Source: an uncultured Anaerolineales bacterium
Lineage (GTDB): Bacteria > Chloroflexota > Anaerolineae > Anaerolineales > Villigracilaceae
Reading direction: 5' to 3'
DNA: 38,058 nt
Assembly (NCBI GenBank): GCA_903873975.1
Contig: CAIQQN010000016.1
Coordinates: forward strand, 1 to 38,058
Shown: positions 31,612 to 38,058 of the stretch, one piece after another
Numbering within the stretch: the stretch's first letter is position 1
Layout: every line of letters begins with the position of its first letter
The notes under the pieces: generated by a model
Told to the model about the DNA's origin: nothing
Database searches by the model: none
What the model saw: the letters and a program-made list of their open reading frames with translations, nothing else
Position numbers and translations under genes: made by a program

Positions 31612-32628
31612 CTAATAAACCAATTTCTCCGGTTCGACTTCCACGCGCTTGCGGAAGATCCAATAAGACCAGATTTGATACGCAAGCACAATCGGCACAA
31701 AGATGGCTGCAACAATGGTCATAACCTTTAGGGTATAAGGCGACGAAGCGGCATTCACGATGGTCAGGCTCCAGGCTGGATCCAGACTGGAGACAAGAAT
31801 TCGGGGATACAGCCCGGTAAAGACCATGAGCGTGGCAAAGACGACCGTCAGCGAACCGGTGATAAAAGCCCAGCCGCTCTTCCTGGTACGAATGAGCCAG
31901 CCGGTCACGAGCAGGGCCACTGCCGCCAGGAGGGCAGGGATAAGACCATTGAGGCCGGGCTTGGTCAGGATATCGGTGGCAAAGAACGTCCATGCCACAA
32001 ATGCGACTGTCAGGACAGTGGCAACAATCCAAAAAGAAAAGGCTGCCTTCTTTGCACGTTCTAAAATTACATCAGAGACCTTGCGAGTCAGGAAGTTCGC
32101 CCCGTGCATGGTAAACAGGGACACGAAGACCAATCCGCCAAGCAGTGCATACGGGTTGAGCAAGGGCAGCAAGCCGCCGTAGTAGTTCATATCCTGCTCA
32201 ATGGCGAAACCGCGCATCAGGTTCGCCACTGCCACGCCCCACAGTAAGGCCGGGAGCAGGCTGCCGGTGAAGATGGCCCAGTCCCACAAGGTGCGCCAAT
32301 TTTTGCTTTCGCGCTTGCCGCGGAACTCGAATGCAACGCCGCGAAGAATCAGCGCCACCAACATCAAGACCAGCGCCAGATAGAACCCGCTAAAAAGTGT
32401 GGCATAGACATTCGGGAAAGATGCGAACAACGCGCCACCAGCGGTTATCATCCAGACTTCGTTGCCGTCCCAGACCGGGCCTATGGAATTGATAATCGCC
32501 CGGCGCTCATCGTCATCCCTCCCCAGGAAAGGCAGGAGCAACCCAACACCATAGTCAAAGCCTTCCAGGAAGAAGAAGCCGATGAACAGGATGGTTACGA
32601 GAATAAACCAAACAGTATTGAGGGTCAT
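31612..32628 (-). CDS. cydB: Cytochrome bd ubiquinol/menaquinol oxidase subunit II
   Basis: A 338-residue, eight-helix subunit of the terminal oxidase that reduces O2 to water with electrons from quinol. The family start FLEGFDYGVGLLLPFLGRDD and GPVWDGNEVWMITAGGALFA are clear, and ALLWGVAVANLMRGF is the third conserved block. CydB binds no heme but shapes the proton and oxygen channels. The ATG follows AAGGAGGAG and lies 15 bp after cydA. Length is slightly shorter than the E. coli type, normal for the bacterial short-loop class. Confidence 0.97.
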   Translation of the reverse strand: MTLNTVWFILVTILFIGFFFLEGFDYGVGLLLPFLGRDDDERRAIINSIGPVWDGNEVWMITAGGALFASFPNVYATLFSGFYLALVLMLVALILRGVAFEFRGKRESKNWRTLWDWAIFTGSLLPALLWGVAVANLMRGFAIEQDMNYYGGLLPLLNPYALLGGLVFVSLFTMHGANFLTRKVSDVILERAKKAAFSFWIVATVLTVAFVAWTFFATDILTKPGLNGLIPALLAAVALLVTGWLIRTRKSGWAFITGSLTVVFATLMVFTGLYPRILVSSLDPAWSLTIVNAASSPYTLKVMTIVAAIFVPIVLAYQIWSYWIFRKRVEVEPEKLVY

Positions 32629-32643
32629 TTTTCTCCTCCTTAT

Positions 32644-33999
32644 TTACTCTATGGGCTTTCCGGCCGCTGGCTCAGATATGCCGGATTTATACATCAACCA
32701 GCCAGTGACTGCCACGAGCGCGCCCAGGAGTATAAAAAACAGGATCAGCGAAAACAAGACATCGCCTGTGGTCACATTGGGTGAGACGGCGTCCTGCACT
32801 TTTTGCAGGCCATAGACGATCCATGGCTGGCGGGCAGACTCGGTCAGAACCCAGCCCGCCGTACTGGCAAGGTAGGGCAGAGCCATGCCCGGGAGCAGGA
32901 GCTTCAAGAATAACTGACTCTTATCCAGGAATTTGAACCTGGGCTTGACAAGCGCCAGAAAGGCCAGCAAGGCCATGATCAGGCCTGTCCCCACCATGAT
33001 GCGGAAGGACCAGAAGGAGAGCGTCACGGAAGGAATATAGTTCCCAGGGCCATACTTGGCTACAGCTTCGGCCTGCCAATACTGCAATCCATTAATTCCG
33101 CCCGTGAAATTGCTATACAGAAGGAATGAAAGGGCTTTCGGTATTCGAATTTCGAAGGTATTCTCCTCTCCTTTTTGATCAATCCCTGCAATTAAAACAA
33201 GATCAGCAGGCTGTTCATCCTCCCAAATTGCTTCCGCGGCACAGATCTTCATTGGTTGGGTTTTTGCCAGGAATTTACCGTGAGCATCCCCGACCACGCC
33301 AACCATAACTGTACCAATCAGCGCATAGACCGCAGCCCAGCGGAAGGCCTTCTGAAAAAATTCAACATCGGTGGCATTCTTGCGCAGGAGGTGCCAGGCA
33401 CTGAACCCCAGCACAATAAAACCAGCGGTGGTGATACCCGCCGCCAGGACATGAGAGAATTGGAAGGGCAGATTAGGGTTGGTGACCAGGGCTATGAAAT
33501 TCGTCATTACCGCCCGGCCGTTCTCGATGGCGTACCCAACCGGGTTCTGCATGAATGAGTTGGCAATCAGGATCCACAGGGCGGAAATGTTCGAGCCGAT
33601 CGCCACCAGCCAGGCTGCCGCCAGGTGCACCTTCTTCGAGAGTTTGTCCCAGCCGAAGATCCACAGGCCGATGAACGTGGATTCCAGGTAGAAGGCCAGC
33701 AGAGCTTCAATCGCCAGTGGTGCACCGAAGATATCGCCCATAAAGCGGGCATATCCCGACCAATTCAAGCCAAAGTGGAATTCCTGCACGATGCCTGTCA
33801 CCACACCCGCCGCAAAATTGATCAGGAAAATCTTGCCCCAAAACTTCGCCAGGCGCTTGTAGGTCTCATTGCCAGTGGCGACATAGCAGCTTTCGAATAT
33901 TGCAACCAGGATGGACAATCCAAGCGTCAGGGGGACCAGGAAGAAGTGGTAGATCGTGGTAACAGCAAATTGCAAACGCGAAAGAGTCACGGGATCCAT
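32644..33999 (-). CDS. cydA: Cytochrome bd oxidase subunit I
   Basis: A 451-residue subunit carrying hemes b558, b595 and d. His18 (IYHFFLVPLTLG) and His183 (FQFSHVLAAG) match the axial ligands of b595 and b558. The Met ligand is in FRIMVGTG, and Glu98 and Glu106 of the proton/heme-d region are in IEALLAFYLEST. The Q-loop is short, as in the non-E. coli class. I chose the ATG at 33999, 8 nt after AGGAGG, since it gives the usual N-terminus MDPVTLSRLQFA; the frame extends further upstream. A promoter overlaps the end of ggt. High-affinity cytochrome bd suits low-oxygen life. Confidence 0.97.
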   Translation of the reverse strand: MDPVTLSRLQFAVTTIYHFFLVPLTLGLSILVAIFESCYVATGNETYKRLAKFWGKIFLINFAAGVVTGIVQEFHFGLNWSGYARFMGDIFGAPLAIEALLAFYLESTFIGLWIFGWDKLSKKVHLAAAWLVAIGSNISALWILIANSFMQNPVGYAIENGRAVMTNFIALVTNPNLPFQFSHVLAAGITTAGFIVLGFSAWHLLRKNATDVEFFQKAFRWAAVYALIGTVMVGVVGDAHGKFLAKTQPMKICAAEAIWEDEQPADLVLIAGIDQKGEENTFEIRIPKALSFLLYSNFTGGINGLQYWQAEAVAKYGPGNYIPSVTLSFWSFRIMVGTGLIMALLAFLALVKPRFKFLDKSQLFLKLLLPGMALPYLASTAGWVLTESARQPWIVYGLQKVQDAVSPNVTTGDVLFSLILFFILLGALVAVTGWLMYKSGISEPAAGKPIE

Positions 34000-34038
34000 A
34001 ATATTCGCCTCCTGGAAGAAATTCTGACTACCATAATG

Positions 34039-34068
34039 ATTATATATTAAGACAATGTCATTGCACAA
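34039..34068 (-). promoter_or_regulatory. Promoter of cydAB
   Basis: On the minus strand TTGTGC (34063-34068), an 18-bp spacer and a perfect TATAAT (34039-34044). The -35 lies inside the last codons of ggt. Predicted leader is about 33 nt. Confidence 0.6.
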
Positions 34069-35690
34069 CCATCCGCACGCGGATCAGACCCTCCGGTCAG
34101 GACGCCGGTTTCCGGATCACGGACGATGACCTGACCGCGGCCAAACAGAGCCCGCTCCCAGCCCGTCACTTCCCGCACCGGGTGGCCGCGTCTCGTCAGA
34201 TCGGCAATGGTCTCCGCCGGTATACCATCCTCCAGTGCCACCTCCCCACCGGCGGTCCCATCGCTGATACAGAAGCGCGGCAACTCCAGGGCGGACTGCG
34301 GATCAAGACCCTGAGCCAGAGCCAGGAAGACTTGCAAGTGTCCCTGTGGTTGCATGAAGCCGCCCATCACCCCCATCGGACCGAAAAGGGTCCCGTCGTA
34401 AACGCGCGTGATCATCGCTGGGATGATGGTGTGGTATGGGCGTTTGCTCGGCGCAAGTTCATTCGGGTGACCCGGCTCCAGGCTGAAATTGTGACCCCGG
34501 TTCTGGAGCGTGAAGCCCCAGCCATGCGGAACAATCCCCGTCCCGAAGCCCATGTAATTACTATTAATGAAGGAGCAGGCGTTACCCCACTGATCTACGA
34601 CGCAAAAATAAACTGTATCAGAACCTGCCACCGGCGTGCCGCGTTGCTGGTCAAGTGTAGCGCGGCGCGCGTCGATCAATTTACGGCGCCCGGAGGCATA
34701 TTCTTTGGAAATCAAGGCTGGATAGACCTCCGCAGTCTTAAAAACTACGGAAGTCTCGCGATGACGCGGATCTGCCACGTACCAGCGGCTGTCAGCAAAA
34801 GCCAGGCGCAATGCCTCGATTTCCAGGTGCAGGCGGTCGGCGGCGAGCGGGTCGGAGGGCAGGTCAAACCCCTCGAGGATGTTCAAAGCAAGCAGCGCGG
34901 CAATCCCCTGCCCGTTGGGTGGACATTCCCACAGCCGCAGACCACTGTAGGTGGTGGAAATCGGTTCGTCCCATGTGGACGTATGCGCCGCCAGGTCGTC
35001 CACCGTCAAACAGCCGCCTGCCTGCTGAACAGTGGAAGCTATCGCTTCGGCAATTTCGCCTGTATAGTAGGCCGTCTTACCACCTGCGGCGATCGTTTTC
35101 AGGGTGCGCGCCAGGCCCGGGTTGTGGAAGATCTCGCCGGGGTTCGGACCGCGCCCGTCGATCGTCATCTCGCCACCATTGAGGGACTCTTTCAACTGTC
35201 GCCCGGCAGCTTGCCTCCAGAAATGGGACGTGACCGGTGCAACCGGAAAACCCTGCTCCGCCAGGCGGATGGCCGGGGCAAGCACAGCGGATAGACTCAG
35301 GGCAGTTCCGTGGCGCTCGATCAGATCGCACCACCCCGCGCATGCCCCGGGGATGGTGATCGTGTAGGGATGGTAGGGTGGAAGTTCCGTCAACCCGTTC
35401 TTCCGCAGCAGGTCCAGGTTCAGGGAAGCGGGTGCACGGCCAGAGCCATTGAGGGCGGTCACCTGCCCGGTCGCCGCCTCGTAGAACAAGGCAAACATGT
35501 CCCCGCCCAGGCCGGTGGAGGTTGGCTCGGTAACATTAAGCGCCGCGGCAGTTGCCACGGCTGCGTCGGCAGCATTGCCGCCCTGGGATAGAATTTCCAG
35601 CCCGGCGGCGGTTGCCAGCGGCTGGGAGGAAGCCACCATCCCGCCGCGCCCGAAGACGGGGGAATGCCGGGATGGGAAAGCAGGTTCCAA
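34047..35690 (-). CDS. ggt: Gamma-glutamyltransferase family protein
   Basis: A 547-residue N-terminal nucleophile hydrolase. The precursor should cut itself before the catalytic Thr in GSDTVYFCVVD to give two subunits; VVDQWGNACSFINSNYMGFG follows as expected. LSQGGNAADAAVATAAALNV and STGLGGDMFALFY are family blocks near the N-terminus. No signal peptide is seen, so it may be cytoplasmic, and relatives include enzymes for other gamma-glutamyl or acyl-peptide substrates. The start is uncertain: an ATG at 35777 would overlap the upstream gene by 68 bp, so I prefer the TTG at 35690 which gives a family-like start; an ATG at 35639 is also possible. Confidence 0.9.
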   Translation of the reverse strand: MEPAFPSRHSPVFGRGGMVASSQPLATAAGLEILSQGGNAADAAVATAAALNVTEPTSTGLGGDMFALFYEAATGQVTALNGSGRAPASLNLDLLRKNGLTELPPYHPYTITIPGACAGWCDLIERHGTALSLSAVLAPAIRLAEQGFPVAPVTSHFWRQAAGRQLKESLNGGEMTIDGRGPNPGEIFHNPGLARTLKTIAAGGKTAYYTGEIAEAIASTVQQAGGCLTVDDLAAHTSTWDEPISTTYSGLRLWECPPNGQGIAALLALNILEGFDLPSDPLAADRLHLEIEALRLAFADSRWYVADPRHRETSVVFKTAEVYPALISKEYASGRRKLIDARRATLDQQRGTPVAGSDTVYFCVVDQWGNACSFINSNYMGFGTGIVPHGWGFTLQNRGHNFSLEPGHPNELAPSKRPYHTIIPAMITRVYDGTLFGPMGVMGGFMQPQGHLQVFLALAQGLDPQSALELPRFCISDGTAGGEVALEDGIPAETIADLTRRGHPVREVTGWERALFGRGQVIVRDPETGVLTGGSDPRADGCAMTLS

Positions 35691-35709
35691 GTCGAGAGAG
35701 GATGCCAGA

Positions 35710-37005
35710 TTATTTCTCCGGGGCAGGCGGCTTGGCCGGGAGGGTCGTAACGAGGATCTTGTCCACGCGTTTTCCATCCATATCCATCACTTCGAAACGC
35801 ATACCGTTCCACTCGAACAGGTCGGCAGACTGCGGGATGCGGCCAAGGTGCAGCATGACAAAGCCGCCGAGGGTTTCATATTCTTCCTCGTCCGGCAGGC
35901 GGCGCAGGTTGAAGATTTCCTTGAACTCATCGTTGGGGAGCATCCCATCCAGCAGCCAGGAACCGTCCTGGCGCTGGGTGGCCTGCGGCCCGCCCTCGAA
36001 GGCACCGACGATTTCCTCGAGGATATCGGCCAGGGTCAGCAAGCCCTGCACCACACCGAATTCATCCACCACCAAAACCATTTCGCGCTTGGCTTCTTTC
36101 AGGATTTCCAGGGCACGCGAGCCGAAGGCGGTTTCCGGGACGTAAAGCGGCGGACGGGCAATCTCCTTGAGTTGCTTGCCATTTTTCAAATCTGCCAAAA
36201 GCAAGTCTTTGGCTTTGATCACGCCCACCACATTATCCAGGCTGTCGTCGCCCACCGGAAAACGGGAGAACGGACTGTCCTTCACTTTCCGGCGGATCTC
36301 CGCAACCGTATCGTTCACGTCCAGCCAGATGATTTCGTTGCGAGGCGTCATGAGTGCATTCACGCGCTGGTCGGAGAGCGAGAAGACACCTTCGACCATA
36401 TCCTGCTCCGCCTCTTCAAAGACGCCCGCCTGTGTACCTTCGTTGAGTTGGACAAGCAATTCTTCCTCTGTCACGGGAGGTTCATCGGTATGCTTCACTC
36501 GCAACAGGTGCAGCATTACATCAGTGGATTTGCCCAGCAGCCAGACAACCGGGTACAGGACAGCCGACACGAAGGACATGAAGCCCGCAATCCCGCTGGC
36601 GATCTTTTCAGCATTGTAGAGCGCCAGTCGTTTGGGCACCAGTTCCCCCAACAACATGGTGACGAAGGTAAGCACGATGACAACCAGGGTCAGCGAAAGC
36701 GAATGAGAATAAGGGATAAGAGCCGGGATCTTATCCAGTTGTGCCGCCAGGGTGTCTGCAATCGGTCCACCGACGATTGCGCCGGTAAGAATACTAACCA
36801 GTGTAATGCCGATTGTGACCGTCGGGAGAAAACGGTTAGGCTTTCCTGAAAGATCGAGGGCGCGCTGGGCACGCAGGTCCCCCTCGTTTGCGCGATGCTG
36901 AAGGCGCGACCTGCGCGCCGCAAAGATGGCTGCCTCCGACATCGCGAAGAAACCGCCCACCAGGATTAGTAAAAAAATGATCAGGATCTGAATTCCAATA
37001 TCCAT
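35710..37005 (-). CDS. CNNM/CorC-like hemolysin-family protein (DUF21-CBS-CorC_HlyC)
   Basis: A 431-residue protein with three parts. The DUF21 membrane domain (about residues 1-180) includes FAMSEAAIFAARRSRL, TVTIGITLVSILTGAIVGG and LGELVPKRLAL. A CBS pair (about 210-330) has LMTPRNEIIWLDVN and VVDEFGVVQGLLTLADILEE. A C-terminal CorC_HlyC transporter-associated domain (about 345-425) has LDGMLPNDEFKEIFNL and YETLGGFVMLHLGRIP. Members are linked to Mg2+ efflux or homeostasis and were once called hemolysin C. It is a second magnesium-related gene, far from the M-box unit. The start follows AAAGGGG. ggt begins 19 bp after its stop. Confidence 0.92.
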   Translation of the reverse strand: MDIGIQILIIFLLILVGGFFAMSEAAIFAARRSRLQHRANEGDLRAQRALDLSGKPNRFLPTVTIGITLVSILTGAIVGGPIADTLAAQLDKIPALIPYSHSLSLTLVVIVLTFVTMLLGELVPKRLALYNAEKIASGIAGFMSFVSAVLYPVVWLLGKSTDVMLHLLRVKHTDEPPVTEEELLVQLNEGTQAGVFEEAEQDMVEGVFSLSDQRVNALMTPRNEIIWLDVNDTVAEIRRKVKDSPFSRFPVGDDSLDNVVGVIKAKDLLLADLKNGKQLKEIARPPLYVPETAFGSRALEILKEAKREMVLVVDEFGVVQGLLTLADILEEIVGAFEGGPQATQRQDGSWLLDGMLPNDEFKEIFNLRRLPDEEEYETLGGFVMLHLGRIPQSADLFEWNGMRFEVMDMDGKRVDKILVTTLPAKPPAPEK

Positions 37006-37022
37006 ACCAATAACCCCTTTCT

Positions 37023-37664
37023 CTATATAACTAACAGCGCAAGCCGGTCGTAACCATCGCAGGCAGCCATTCCGCTCTTTCGCATCGATTCCAACTCGCT
37101 GTGCTCATATAAACACCGCCCCAAGCCAATCCCCTCCGGAATAGCCTCACTATACATTTCCCAAAATAACCCTTCCGGGAATTTCCCGGCATGAAACCTG
37201 AGCTCCTGTTCCACGAACAGCGCCACGATGGCAGACTCAAGCACCGGGTCAGGGCCAAGAACCTTAATCGGCTTGCGGCTCAGGTACCAGGTGGTGCCGA
37301 GCATATTGACACTGCCCCCAAAGGGGTCGCGCGCCGCATAATGCAGCGTTCGCACGCCTGACATATAAAACGCACCCATGCACATCGGGCAGGGTTCGGT
37401 GGTGGTATAGAGGATGCAGGAATGCTGGTCAAGGCCGGTGTAATCCAGTTGTTGCAGTGCCTCCAGCTCGGCATGGGCAATTTCCACGCCTGGGGAGGGT
37501 CGTTGTTCCCACACCCTGCGCGGGTAGACACGATTGCGGCCGCGGGAAAGGATTTTCCAATCCGCATTGGTCACGACCGCACCGATGGGAACGCAATCGT
37601 CACAGTAGGCTTCCCAGGCCAGTTCGAAACAAGCCTGCCAGGGTTCGAGTAGGTCAGACCACAT
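37023..37664 (-). CDS. Nucleoside deaminase (CDA superfamily) with C-terminal extension
   Basis: A 213-residue protein of the cytidine deaminase fold. The zinc/catalytic residues are in HAELEALQQL (about residues 63-72) and PCPMCMGAF, and VPIGAVVTN is the usual N-terminal block. It resembles TadA/guanine deaminase-type enzymes, but carries about 80 extra residues after the core (LFVEQELRFHAGKFPEGLFW onward), so the substrate is uncertain. The ATG at 37664 overlaps the end of selD by 11 bp, implying translational coupling; a longer N-terminal frame within selD is not needed for the domain. Confidence 0.85.
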   Translation of the reverse strand: MWSDLLEPWQACFELAWEAYCDDCVPIGAVVTNADWKILSRGRNRVYPRRVWEQRPSPGVEIAHAELEALQQLDYTGLDQHSCILYTTTEPCPMCMGAFYMSGVRTLHYAARDPFGGSVNMLGTTWYLSRKPIKVLGPDPVLESAIVALFVEQELRFHAGKFPEGLFWEMYSEAIPEGIGLGRCLYEHSELESMRKSGMAACDGYDRLALLVI

Positions 37665-38058
37665 TGATCCCTGCGCCTTCGACTGCCTCCCCGATGACCC
37701 AGACCGGCAGTTCAATTTCCTTCGCCCTCTTCAAAAACGCAGCTTTCCTGGATTTCGGGATTGCCAGTAAGAGCCCGCCGCTGGTCTGCGGGTCGAACAG
37801 GAGCACCTGCTTTTCTTCTGAAATATTCGCTGAAAAGCGGATGTGTGGCCCAAAATATAGACGGTTGTCCGCGGCACCTCCAGGGAAAGTATGCATTTCA
37901 GCGTACTTCTGCGCGCATGAGACGAAGGGGATCTTCTCCATCTCCAGCCGGAAGCCGACGCCTGAATCTGCGGCCATTTCGTACCCGTGACCGAGTATGC
38001 TGAAGCCGGTCACGTCCGTGCCGCCGCGCAGACCAAACTCCACGGCCAGAGCGCCGGC
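37654..38058 (-). CDS. selD: Selenide, water dikinase (SelD), C-terminal part (runs off the window)
   Basis: The last ~134 codons of SelD are present; the N-terminus and catalytic Cys/Sec are beyond the right edge. The GGTDVTGFSILGHGYEMA block and LLFDPQTSGGLLLAIP near the C-terminus are diagnostic. SelD makes selenophosphate from selenide and ATP for selenocysteine or 2-selenouridine in tRNA. Neither selA, selB nor mnmH is in the window, so which use applies is unknown. The nucleoside deaminase start overlaps its end. Confidence 0.95.
   Translation of the reverse strand, partial: AGALAVEFGLRGGTDVTGFSILGHGYEMAADSGVGFRLEMEKIPFVSCAQKYAEMHTFPGGAADNRLYFGPHIRFSANISEEKQVLLFDPQTSGGLLLAIPKSRKAAFLKRAKEIELPVWVIGEAVEGAGINVV

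Noticed and set aside
34182-36849. Long plus-strand frames of 370 and 450 codons opposite ggt and the CorC-like gene
   Set aside because: They are antisense frames kept open by GC-biased codon use. They lack domain sequence and ribosome sites, while the minus-strand genes have full family motifs.

Overview
The window looks like a chromosomal piece of a Chloroflexota bacterium, probably class Anaerolineae. This is an inference from gene content and protein style: a mevalonate kinase, a cytochrome bd operon with a single-chain CydDC exporter, a short Rho, a BirA without a DNA-binding domain, and several genes whose start codons sit directly behind a -10 box. I saw no phage, transposase, plasmid or CRISPR features. 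Apart from one tRNA, nearly all the DNA is protein-coding and gene-dense.

Layout. Bases 1-7146 (minus strand) hold a partial methyltransferase, a GT4 glycosyltransferase, a CDF metal exporter, a CDP-paratose-2-epimerase-like enzyme, an LPG-synthase-like membrane protein, lepA and a CoA-binding protein. Bases 7239-9465 (plus) carry an ECF sigma factor with its own ECF-type promoter, plus an anti-sigma factor fused to a TolB-like propeller. tlyA (minus) follows, then a UbiA-type prenyltransferase, mevalonate kinase and a GPH-family sugar symporter (plus).

Bases 13886-17076 (minus) form the most interesting unit. A promoter leads into an M-box magnesium riboswitch with a readable antiterminator/terminator switch, then a 51-codon small ORF, then a soluble PRC-barrel/MgtE-N/CBS protein that has the Mg2+-sensing part of MgtE but no channel, and then an NRAMP-family transporter whose metal-binding motifs are altered. 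Together they read as a split magnesium import system in which an MgtE-like sensor is paired with an unrelated permease. Next come tRNA-Pro(CGG), with a partial copy of its 3' end, and gyrA (plus).

From 20129 to the end everything is on the minus strand. There is a small membrane protein, birA, a LysM/M23 peptidase overlapping rho, and rho with a strong promoter and a G-free, 8-nt-periodic leader. A respiratory block follows: cydDC, a MenA-like prenyltransferase, two tandem SDR-DUF2867 paralogues, cydB and cydA. The window closes with gamma-glutamyltransferase, a CorC/CNNM-like protein, a nucleoside deaminase and the 3' part of selD. The respiratory block groups quinol oxidase, its assembly exporter and a likely quinone-tail prenyltransferase, so the SDR pair may have a membrane or quinone-related job.
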